Assembly: GCA_025267735.1 (NCBI GenBank)
Contig: CM046301.1
Coordinates: forward strand, 62,267,872 to 62,331,871
Direction: 5' to 3'
From: Mactra quadrangularis
Lineage: Eukaryota; Mollusca; Bivalvia; Venerida; Mactridae
DNA length: 64,000 nucleotides
Shown here: positions 54,337-64,000 of the stretch, piece after piece
How positions within the stretch are numbered: position 1 is the first letter of the stretch
How the letters are laid out: each line of letters begins with the position of its first letter
Notes under the pieces: generated by a model
The model's database searches: none
Seen by the model: the letters and a program-made list of their open reading frames with translations, nothing else
What the model was told of the DNA's origin: nothing
Program-made: the position numbers and the translations under genes

Positions 54337-57138
54337 CGGTTATTCTCATTAGATAGGTCCATCTGGGTTTGTGAAAATGTGAAAAATCAACTTCAAACAA
54401 ATCAGTTGTAAATGTTTTGTTTGTTATTATGCATGTATCAGGGATGTTAATCTTAGTTTCTGGATGCATAACTATCTTATTTCCAGTGCTATGACCATAT
54501 GAAGAGGATAAGGTGTAAAAATTTGACTATTCGTTTTTGATATCTGATGCTGTACCCTCATTGAAGACAAGAAAGGTGTATTCACAAATATGTACTTTTG
54601 TACCAAATAACTGATTTGGTTTTCAACAAGTATACATATCTTTGTCTAGAAATTAAAAATACGACTTGAAAGGCTTATTTGTTAAGCCATTACTCTGCAC
54701 TAAACTTTGGGAACACTTTTCAATAATAATGATGAAATCAACAGTGTAATCATTGGTGACAATCCATTTGTTTTCTTGATTTGTGGGTGTCATAATGATA
54801 ACTTGCTGTTTCTTATACTTAACTTTGATCATTGTCAATACAAAAAATGTTCATATTACCTGTGTTAAGCTGCATACTTAGACGGCATGTACATGTAAAA
54901 TGAACAAGTGCAACGGTAACGGAAATTTTAGACTGATTATGTAGGTTTAAAATATCGTTAATTCACTCAAGACTTAAATTGAACCAACAAATGTGTTACT
55001 TTTAAGTTGCATTTTATTGCGTAGTCACGCAGCTAACATGAATATAGCGTAATCTTTTTCATATAATTTGTTCTACATAGGAAAACTGCTTTATTACTTA
55101 TATAACAAACACGTCATAAATTTGAAAACTTTAATGAGTTTGATGAACAGATGACGACGTTCAGTTGAAACATTAGAAATTAAGACTTTGATCAAGCATA
55201 GGGAAGATTATAACTCGGTAAAAAGCGCTTATCGGCAAAAAAACAACACCATAGTAACGGAAATTTTGTTCTCGGAGATTTCTGCCTCCTTATATTGTTT
55301 GATCTCTGCAACAATATATAACCAAAATGACGTTCATTTTAATTCAATAAGCTGATGTATTTTTACATATTTATATATTTATATTGAAACATAAAAAGGG
55401 TATAGAGGGGGTTCTACGGTGCCTGGATCGCTCACGAGAGCACCAGATTCTAAAGTCATCTGACTCGCAATCTTTTAACACATTCATATTTTGCTGTAAA
55501 AATTGTGACCTTGAGTTCACAATGCAAAAAAATAAAGCACTGGGCCATACAATTAAAGAAATTGTTTTAAATATTTCTTTACACAACTCCATGTTTATTC
55601 TTGTTACCTCTGGGTAGGGCCAATATTTAATCTGATGAGCCCTGGGGAGGCGTCATTATTGACCCCAGTGGCAAAATCTTTGTCGATGACCTTTATTAGT
55701 TGCTTTGCGCAGAAGTTCGTAACTATCAGCTTTAAATATTGGCAATACTATTTTTCATATTACATTACATATTTTTATTATATTTTTAAGAAATTGTTGA
55801 CGGACGACGGACAAACACCGATCAGAATAGCTAACCTATAACAGTTCGTGCTCCGATGAGCTAAAACGTAAAAAATCTGCTATAAGCTATTGTCTTAAAT
55901 GGTATTTGGTGAACTTGTTTCAGACTTCTACGAGTCTGTTATTAAACTTTGGTAAAATAGTATTGACTTGAATCCATTTTCAAACTTACCATGCTGTTTT
56001 ATTAGTTACAAAAAAATAAATATCCGTTACCACATAGTAACGGAAATTTTTTACACTTATAATCTCTGAGTGTCGTATTTTTATCATTTCTTGGCGTTAA
56101 TCAATATTTCAATTTAAAGTCATGTGTCTGCTCGTAGGTAATAATTTATAATAAGTACATTATTTTCAGCCAAACATATAACTAACATCGCAATTAGTAA
56201 AAGTACTGTAGACTTAAAAAAATCTTCATAATTAAGCTATTTCTCCATCATTTTACACACTTTATGATGTATTGTTTAACCACGAGGCATTTTGAAATCA
56301 TAAATGACGTAAATATATGATGTACTGATTGGCGCTGTGTCCCTGCGAAAAGAAATATGATTTATACACCAAACGTGGTAACGGAAATTTAAATAACGGA
56401 AATTTTAAATTCGTATTGAAATTACATCGTTTGAGCTCTACCGTGTTATAAACGATTAATTATTCGATCATATATAAACAGCTATAGTCAATTGATGTAT
56501 CAATCGCCATTATACCGTTTCGATGTAACTGGTATTTTCAATAATACCGGTAACGGAAATTTTGCTTATTTACTTTTTATTGACCCCTTTCACATTTGCC
56601 ATTTAAATATTTTTTTATTTCATATATACCACAGGTTTTTGTCCATTTGTTTAAAAATCAATGGAACTAAGATAACTTTTACACGTTCCTTTTTATTCTG
56701 TGTTGATATTTTGCTTTCCAATCAAGCTGTAGTAGATACGGTATCGGAAATTTTGTGAAAAGTATAAAGTCTGGCGACATGCACTCTGCGTTAGATATTT
56801 AAAAAATGTCTGACTTACTGTTTTATGGAGCCTTTTAAATACAAATTTCAATCGATTACCAATGTATATGCATGCAAATTTAACTTTTTCAGTGATCGTG
56901 TTCTCTGCAATTTTATTGCAAACAACACAGGGGTGGACTGGCGACAGTAACGGAAATTTAAAATAAGGGTCTAAAATGGTGGTTACGATTTTATTAATAG
57001 TCCGATTTTTGTCATTTTTATGCACAATCATTGAACATCTTTTAGGCAATGGACGAAATACTAAAAAGTATTTTCTTACTTACTAACATCGAGTTATGTA
57101 TTATTTTGTCCGATGGACCTATCTATTGAGAATGACCG
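54337..57138. mobile_element. 2.8-kb TIR element flanked by TTA, no recognised gene
   Basis: The left end CGGTTATTCTCATTAGATAG and the inverted right end (57112-57138) match over about 27 bp with two or three mismatches, continuing into GTCCATC. TTA flanks both sides (54334-54336 and 57139-57141). The interior holds only short, unconvincing ORFs, but eight same-strand copies of GTAACGGAAATTT (or one-base variants) occur at about 54915, 55253, 56036, 56377, 56392, 56549, 56741 and 56946. The TSD size suggests a Harbinger-like non-autonomous element; the superfamily is not proven. Confidence 0.65.
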
Positions 57139-57542
57139 TTAATTGAAATGCTGCGATATTTTGCATAGAACGTCAATGTTACAAGAATGAAACATGAAAG
57201 TATGATTTTGTTGGAATAAATATGTTTCATAATTATTTATGAAATAAAGGCGCAAAATGTTTGAGGGTGTAAAGCTTTATTAAGCAGACATATGAACTTT
57301 TAACTTTGTTTTTGGACACGATGTACATGTGTATATTTGATTTTGCACTCATATTGATGATAAACTAACATTTACTTTTCAGAGTTAGTTAGTTGAATAA
57401 ATAATTCCGCCATTTATAGACATAGTAAGTTAATGAATGTCAAGTCCAGTGTTCGGGTCAAACTACTCTCGTACTGGCTTTACGATCCAATAGTGTAAAT
57501 AGTGTGTTTATGTTTCATTACAAGCTGTCAGATTGAAATCTA

Positions 57543-57772
57543 TGGAACGCCATTCTGCTATGCGAATTGCTATTTGCGAAATGACAAATGCAAAATGACA
57601 TTTGCTAATGATTATTGCGAAATGCTTATTGGCACAGGGTTAATTTAGAACAATTTCCGCCATTAATCAGACCGCTGTCTTCCAGGAAGGTAGGTAGTAA
57701 ACTGCATTTCGCATTGATCATTAGCAAATGTTATTTAGCAAATTGCAATTGGCATGGCAGAATGGCTTTCCA
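57543..57772. mobile_element. MITE, about 230 bp, TIR GCCATTCTGC
   Basis: TGGAACGCCATTCTGC and GCAGAATGGCTTTCCA are inverted. Inner arms also pair (CATTTGCTAATGA against TCATTAGCAAATG). Confidence 0.75.
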
Positions 57773-57827
57773 TACAAATCATATTTCAAGTGAACGCTTT
57801 TAGACATCTGTCGGTACCAGGGAATGT

Positions 57828-58131
57828 GTGTAACCAAGGACTTCACTGAAATTTTCTAGGGATTTCACGTATTCCCTGATTTTTTTTCCAATTTTTACAC
57901 ATATTACAAGTATCATGATTTAAATGTAAAATATAATCTATTGTGCTGTAAAGTTTTACTAATTAAATGTTTTCTCTGTTCTGTTATGCATTGGTATTTT
58001 TGTTATGTGAATGCAATTTATAGTATTATAGCTTGGGTTTCCAAAGCACCAGTATAAACCTATTTGTTCGTAAATTACGTGAATTCCCTGACTTGGGCTT
58101 ACGTGAAATCCCTGGTTACACACATTCCCTG
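57828..58131. mobile_element. MITE, 304 bp, TIR CAGGGAATGTGTGTAACC
   Basis: The left end CAGGGAATGTGTGTAACC and the right end GGTTACACACATTCCCTG are exact inverted copies. GGGATTTCACGTA follows near each end. Confidence 0.82.
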
Positions 58132-58467
58132 TAATGAATGTTAATGGATTACAAAAAAGTTTGAAATTTATTCTTCAATTTTGGAATCACTAGATTATCA
58201 TTATAATTATAGGTCTATGATTACGTCATATGTCTTGCATATGAGTGTATTTCTATCTATAGGTCTTATTTTCAGCACTGCATGTTTGTTAGGGTTGTTT
58301 ACTTTGCTCTTTTGTAAATGATGTGCTTAATAAAGTTATTATACTTTTTACAAATATTTCAATTAAATTTGCTAATTGTAGACAAAAGTGTTTAAGTTGT
58401 TTACATCAAGATGGCCACTGAATGTAAGAATTTCATCGCTAATCAACATAATCTGTATCAGCAATCG

Positions 58468-58591
58468 AGTCAGGGAATTTCTAACGAAATCAGGGATTTC
58501 ATGTATTCCCTAAAATCACCAGGGATAACGTGAATTGCCTTACTTGCATGGTTGGGGATTACGTGAAATCCCAGGTTACACACATTCCCTG
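58468..58591. mobile_element. Fragment of the CAGGGAATGTGTGTAACC MITE family
   Basis: It ends GGTTACACACATTCCCTG exactly as the 57828 element does and contains several GGGATTTCATGTATTCCCT and GGGATTACGTGAAATCCC blocks. The start CAGGGAATTTC is altered. Confidence 0.65.
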
Positions 58592-58819
58592 TAACTTATA
58601 TAAACAGATCTAGATTTATATTGAAGTTCTATTTATGAGCAATCTGAATGTAGCAGGGGCTATTATGACTCGAACGGCGTGGGTTCAATCCTAGCTCGGA
58701 CCATGGTTTTAAACGGGATACATTGGTACCCAGCGTAAATAATCCAGAAATTGACTGGTCGCATCTAAAGTATCCATGCTTGAATTCTAATTAGTAGAAG
58801 GTATTATATGGCACTTTCC

Positions 58820-58956
58820 AACCTTCGTAAATAGATATCCTATGGACCATCGTTCGATAGATCTCCTGACATCATACAGGGGTTCACGTCGAGTTGACCT
58901 TAGTGTCGACCAATCAGACTGAGTTTTGAGAGCTAATTTGACGGTTGTGTCATTCA
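58820..58956 (+). mobile_element. Partial fourth copy of the 6508 MITE family
   Basis: Shares CGTAAATAGATATCCTATGG, GGTTCACGTCGAGTTGACC and GTGTCGACCAATCA with the other copies, then diverges before the right end. Confidence 0.6.
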
Positions 58957-58977
58957 CAGGTTTTCAAGACTATCAGC

Positions 58978-59062
58978 ATAAAGACATTTGCCTTTATGCA
59001 AATTAGCTATCACCAAAATGACATTTATTTTTCGATGAAAACCAGTTTCTATGAATTCATTC
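58978..59062. repeat. Dispersed repeat also present at 30845-30925 (inverted)
   Basis: ATTTTTCGATGAAAACCAGT and TTTCTATGAATTCAT here match, inverted, TCATAGAAACTGATTTTCAT and CGAAAAATAAATG at 30845-30925. Family unknown. Confidence 0.55.
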
Positions 59063-60083
59063 CTTATAATTACAACCTTTCTGGGCGAAATTTGTCGACT
59101 TAACCATTATTAATTGCGTTGATATCAAGAACCATATTTTAGTGCGTAAGAGCCGAATGCAATGTAGTGCGGAATAATCTTGGTCGTACACAGGTCTTTC
59201 ATGCCAGCCGTCGGCCATTTTGTTCTCCGCTTCGATGCAATTTTTCAAGGGTTTAATGTCATAACAGAACCAATTATGCAAAGAAATGTAAGTAACTATA
59301 TATTATATATTATTATATAATGTATAAAAAGAGCACTAAATAGGGAAAACCAAGATTGTGTACTTAAAAAAAACGTGTAAACAAGTTGAAAGTTTTACGC
59401 TTTTCCCGTGCGTTTATCAATGTCGAGGTCAACTAGCTATAGAGTATAGAATAACTAGATAAAAGTGAAACTGAAATGTTTATTTCGGTTAACATTTATT
59501 TCTTATTTTATTTTCAATATGATATTATCGGACCATTTTTCATGTTTTCGATGATTTACTTCTTTTATTGACATGCATAGGTTTTGTTTTACGTGTGACA
59601 GTGATAAAATAATTTTTCATTCATGAAATTAGTACCGGCATGACGTAATTTAAAGTCATGAATATTAATGAATTCTTGTAGGCAACTGTGTTTATACAGA
59701 AATGAAAACACATTTTTTCAAGTCACGTGTTCACTTTTGATCAATCAAATTGTATTATTTCGTTTAGGTTGTAATTATAAGTATATGAAAATTTTGTAAA
59801 ATAAAATGTAAAATCTAACCAACGTATAACACCACTTTATTACCACATCAAATTCAATATGAATGACAAATACTAAACATTATGTATAACACAATATCAT
59901 TGACATTAATTGTTGATATCCAAAGCCTGTTCACTTCGACCATAGAACAATACATTCAATTTAAAAAAAACAAAACATTTCGATGTGCCACTGCAAAACT
60001 AGTCTGCATCTTTCGATAGTGACATACATCTAGACTAATTTTGCGCTGACCTTTATCTATTTGCATTCATTTGATAAGACAGC

Positions 60084-60436
60084 TTAAAGGTACTCATTCA
60101 CAGATTTCAACTTAAACATCATCTTTTTCTAAAACCATAAAAATTGTATGGAAATATTTCTGGAAGCAGGAAAGTAGTGTTTTGATAATGACAATTTTAG
60201 CGCAAATTGACAAACAACTACACATGATGGTGTTTCATGTAGTAAATATCTACCCCGTATGTCACGGTATAGACACTTATAGTTGACTTTTGTGACTTTT
60301 ACTGTATATTTCTTGCAACATTATGTCAGTTTGTCTTAAAATAATAAGAATAAATTTTTGACACAATTACAGACACTGAATGGTATTTTGAAATTATGGA
60401 AAAAATTAAGCCAAATCTCTGAACTAGTACCTTTAA
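60084..60436. mobile_element. piggyBac-type MITE, copy 2, TTAA flanked
   Basis: It starts TTAAAGGTACTCATTCACAG and ends GAACTAGTACCTTTAA. The interior matches 8215-8548 inverted (GACACAATTACAGACACTGA; CCCCGTATGT). Confidence 0.82.
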
Positions 60437-60579
60437 CCTTGTAATAATGATAATAAAAATAATAATAAAGCTTGGAATGTTCTGAGGTAAATGTGGACAA
60501 CCTTTAAAAACTAGATTTAATAAACAAACTACAGCAAAATTACTAAATGTACAAAATGCATTTACAATCAGCTCATGGT

Positions 60580-61395
60580 ACCGTGAGTAAAATTATATAC
60601 CACGTTATTGACAAGTTACCACAGTACATGTTGATATATACCATAAAATAAACAAGTTATCGCAGTACATGTCGGTAAATACCCTGGTATTAACAAGTCA
60701 TCGCAGTATATGTCGGTATATACCGTGGTTTATATAAGTCATCGAGAACATGTTTGAATATACCGTGGTATTAACATGTTATCGCAGAACAAGTCGGCAT
60801 TTACCATTGTATAAACAAGTTATAGCGGAACATGTCGATACAACGACGTGGTATGAACAAATTATCGCAGTACATGTCGGCATTTACCATGGTATACAAA
60901 AGGTATCGCGGTACATGTCGATATATACCGTGGTATAAACATGTTATCGCACTTCATGTCGGCATTTACCGTTGTTTAAACATGTTATCACAGTACTTGT
61001 TGATAAATACCGCAGACTAACAAGTTTTTGCAGAACTTGTCGAAATATACCGTGGTATAAACAAGTTATTGCAGTACAGGTCGGCTTTTACCATTGTATA
61101 AACAAGTTATCGCGGTGCATGTCGGTACAACCATCGTATGAACAAGTTATTGCGGTACATGTCGGTACCATCGAGGTATAAACTAGTTAGCGCAGTACAT
61201 GTCGATATATACCGTGGTATAAACAAGTTATCGCAGTAAATGACGGTATCTACCGTGGTATAAACAAGTAATCGCAGTACATGTCGATATATACCATGGT
61301 ATAAACAAGTCATCACAGTACATATCGGTATATATCATGTTGTAAACAAGTCATCGCTGTACATGTCGGTATATTCCGTGGTGTACATACTGTAA
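60580..61395. repeat. 41-bp tandem repeat, about 19 copies
   Basis: The unit is close to CAGTACATGTCGGTATATAC followed by CGTGGTATAAACAAGTTATCG. Starts at about 60622, 60663 and 60704 confirm the 41-bp period. Copies vary at many sites. ORFs across it are by-products. Confidence 0.9.
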
Positions 61396-62106
61396 AATTT
61401 CGTTCATGTAAATGATATTTGAAAACACAATACAATAACTTTATCTTTTCATCTATATCATCAACAATCAACCTCCTCTCTTCTATTGCAGAAAGGACGA
61501 CAACAAATCTTAAATAGTTCTTCCATTTTGTTCTGAGACAGAAGTAAACTTGAATGTTGTTTGTCCAAATCTACTTTCAGAAAGGGAAATGGGATGCTTC
61601 ACTTGATGTTATTTTGAAAGCTTAAAAGCAACCTCACCAAAGTCTACCCTGCAATCTATTGGTATCGTTTTATCTTTCATGGCAGCAATTCGCTTTTATT
61701 TGTTTGTATGTGATTTCTGTCCAATCAGTGAGTCGCTTACATCTTATCTTAAGTGACGTATATCCAATCAGCGAGACGCTTTTATCTGGTTGGAAGTGAC
61801 ATCAGTCCAATCAGCGAGTCGCTTTCATCTGGTGGTAATTTAAGATTGTAGCTGGAAGCAGCCATATTGAACGTTGTTCCTATAAGAATATGGTTATGTG
61901 GGTACTTTTCTGACGTCAGTCTAAATCATGATCCGTAAATAGAAAACCTCTAGTCCGAAAGTAGTGAAAAACTAATGTATCATTTTAAATAGATCTGGTT
62001 GTGATGAGATTGACTCAAAAACAAATAAACAAACTGACTTTGAAACAACGAAACAAAATGATAATCGTAAAACAACAAATACAAACAACAACAAAATAAA
62101 GATAAG
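61396..62106. other. Intergenic, no gene recognised
   Basis: Contains a loose repeat of CCAATCAGCGAGTCGCTTTT-like phrases (about 61725, 61772 and 61808; spacing about 40-45 bp) but nothing protein-like. Confidence 0.55.
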
Positions 62107-62872
62107 AAATAACAAGAGCAGTCCACGGACAACGCGCTCGACTATTTTGGGTATTCGTGTAAACGACAGCAACAACCAATCAAAACTCATGCTGGAGTTA
62201 TGCAACTTGGTATTTGACCTTCATTCCTAACCCCGTTGACATGTGTGAAGTTTCAAGTGAATCCCTAGTACAAAAAAACTTAACAAAAAAACCTAAGTAT
62301 AAGAGGACCATAATCCAGTCAAAATTCATGCTAGCATTATACAACTAGGTATTTGACATCAATTAGTAACCCCATAGACATGTGAGAAGTTTCAAGTGAA
62401 TCCCTTCAGTAGTTGCAAAGAAAAAATGTAGCACCTAAAAACTTAACCAAGAAATTTCTAAGTATAAATGGGCCCTAATTCAGTCCAAATTCATCCAAGA
62501 GTTATGTTACTTAGTATTTGACCTCCAATGATTACCCCGTAGACATGTGTGAGGTTTCAAGTGAATCCCTTTAGTAGTTGCAGAGAAAAAATGTTGCACC
62601 TAAAAACTTAACCAAGAAATTTCTAAGTATATAAGGGCCATAATTCAGTCTAAATTCATCCAAGAGTTATGTTACTTGGTATTTGAACTCCAATGGTAAC
62701 CCCGTAAACACAAATAAAGTTTTAAGTAAATCCCTCCAGTGCTTGCTAAGATATAAAAGCTACAAAAATGCTGCACCTAAAAACTTAACCAAGAAGTGTT
62801 TCGCCAACGCCGACGCCGACGCACAGCTAAGTAGGGTAGCCCCACTATTCTTCGAATAGTCGAGCTAAAAAC
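62107..62872 (-). mobile_element. AGCTCGACTATTCG repeat element with internal subrepeats
   Basis: On the minus strand it begins TAGCTCGACTATTCGAAGAA followed by GGCGTCGGCGTTGG and ends CGAGCGCGTTGTCCGTGGAC and CTGCTCTTG, the same plan as 28371-29556. Internal units of about 160-170 bp with AACTTAACCAAGAAATTTCT and CATGTGTGAGGTTTCAAGTG recur about four times. Confidence 0.6.
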
Positions 62873-63224
62873 TGTGCGTGCAAGGGCTTTTTCTCTGTGT
62901 CATTCGATCAATCTTGAGTTATTCTGTGAAAATAAAATAGAATAAATAATAAATCAAAACAACAAAATCATACAAAATCATAACATCGCACAAATAAATC
63001 ATAAAAATAAAACAAATAAATCTAAAAAAAAACTAAATAAAAGAGAAAATTGATAATTGAATCAGCATATCACACATATGTGTTTTTTCAAATGATCTTT
63101 TATGCTAGTGTTTGAATTACTTGGGTAAATGGTCTATATGTTAAAAAATGCATGTTTTTGAAACAGACTTTTGAAGATATTTTTCTATCAATTGACTAAA
63201 TGCTTAACCTTTTAAAGCACAGTA

Positions 63225-63303
63225 CTATGGTGGCTGATTTATGCCATGTCGTATTGTTGTCCCGCGGAAAAACAATGCGACATGGCATAAATCAGCCACC
63301 ATA
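63225..63303. mobile_element. 79-bp foldback MITE, 33-bp arms, 5-bp duplication CAGTA
   Basis: TATGGTGGCTGATTTATGCC opens it; the arms pair with one mismatch over 33 bp around a GTCCCGCGGAAA loop. CAGTA lies at 63220-63224 and 63304-63308. One arm is also found at 35586-35618. Confidence 0.8.
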
Positions 63304-63394
63304 CAGTATAGTTATTTCAAGTTTCCAATATATTTTAACATTTATTAAAACATTCATATTTCAAACTACGATAATAACAAGCAGTATGACATAT

Positions 63395-63493
63395 AACTAC
63401 AAAAACCGGTTCAAGGAAAAACGAACCGGTTAAAAACCGTTGTAATTCGTATTGCGATATTTACCGGTATATCGGTAAACCGTAACAACCCTA
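63395..63493. mobile_element. Decayed end of a TAGGGCTGTCA hAT MITE
   Basis: TATTGCGATATTTACCGGTA, TCGGTAAACCG and a final CAACCCTA resemble the right ends of 31061-31429 and 43801-44210. An AACCGGTTC/GAACCGGTT hairpin precedes it. Confidence 0.5.
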
Positions 63494-63506
63494 CTTCCTA
63501 ATGCCT

Positions 63507-63847
63507 CAGTCCCATAAAATCGTGGCTTGTTGCGGACCCGTACGTGCAGATAGTCGTAGGCCGTAGGAAGCCTTGCGTATTAAGGTGACGGTACGTACAT
63601 GGCACAAAACAACACCCCCGTACGGAGCCGTAGCTGGAAGATATGCATGTTAAATCCCTTACTCGGCCACGATTTTGTTCAAGATTTGACTCTGAAACTG
63701 ATACGTGCATCCTGGGCTTATCTCAAGGACCCTTGTAAAAACGTAACAGTCCGTACGGGTACGCAAGAGTTCGTACGGGTCCTTGTGGAGCTTGATCGCA
63801 CGGCGCCCGAACGGTGCCCTCACGGCTATTTTATGTTTATGGGACTG
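63507..63847. mobile_element. GC-richer MITE (CAGTCCCATAAA ends), copy 2
   Basis: It starts CAGTCCCATAAAATCGTGGC and ends TTTATGTTTATGGGACTG. It matches 36773-37118 throughout. The 106-codon ORF over it is incidental. Confidence 0.82.
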
Positions 63848-63896
63848 TACATTGCATTAAGAACACTGAAACGTCAATACGATTATAGCTATGGCT

Positions 63897-64000
63897 GTAT
63901 AGTTCGTTTTTTTTCTTAACTGTCAAAACATGAATAATTTCACAGTAAATGCGTTTGTTAAAATTATTGTTGTAATACATCCACGAGTTTCCGAAAGTGT
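63897..64000. mobile_element. MITE (TCTTAACTGTCAAA end) cut by the window edge
   Basis: TTCTTAACTGTCAAAACATG, GAATAATTTCACAG and CATCCACGAGTTTCCGAAAG match the element at 41991-42238, reversed. Only the first arm and part of the interior are in the window. Confidence 0.75.

Noticed and set aside
56693..57049. 118-codon minus ORF in the 2.8-kb element as its transposase
   Set aside because: No recognisable motif, and it lies over motif copies and the right end region; probably a chance ORF.

Overview
This is AT-rich nuclear DNA of an invertebrate animal. Genes are split into short exons by large introns full of small DNA-transposon remnants and tRNA-headed SINEs; there are no operons or bacterial features. 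The proteins (a sodium-coupled monocarboxylate transporter and two claudin-like four-pass membrane proteins) and the repeat style (many MITEs, several tRNA-derived SINE families) suggest a lophotrochozoan, most likely a bivalve mollusc. The species cannot be named from the sequence.

All recognised host genes lie on the minus strand. From 18642 down to 2129, thirteen exons encode about 515 residues of an SLC5A8/SLC5A12-type transporter; its C-terminal end is not found and probably lies beyond the left edge. From 40376 to 26379 there is a complete three-exon, 193-residue claudin-like gene. From 48595 to 44452 there is a 203-residue paralogue with identical intron phases, so the two are a tandem duplicate pair.

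The rest is repeat landscape. It includes a (GAATA)n block (19283-19810), a 27-bp minisatellite (23850-25155), a 45-bp repeat (46581-46770) and a 41-bp repeat (60580-61395). About thirty MITE or foldback elements were found, many with target-site duplications (TSDs) readable by eye: TA, TTA, TTAA, 5 bp, 8 bp and 9-10 bp classes. At least four tRNA-headed SINE families are present. From 52438 to 57138 two larger elements sit 40 bp apart, both flanked by TTA. The first is a 1.86-kb PIF/Harbinger deletion derivative with a truncated spliced transposase. The second is a 2.8-kb element with no recognisable gene that carries eight same-strand copies of a 13-base motif.

The three host genes share no evident pathway beyond being membrane proteins plausibly used in epithelia (solute uptake, cell-cell barrier). 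That link is inference from family membership only.
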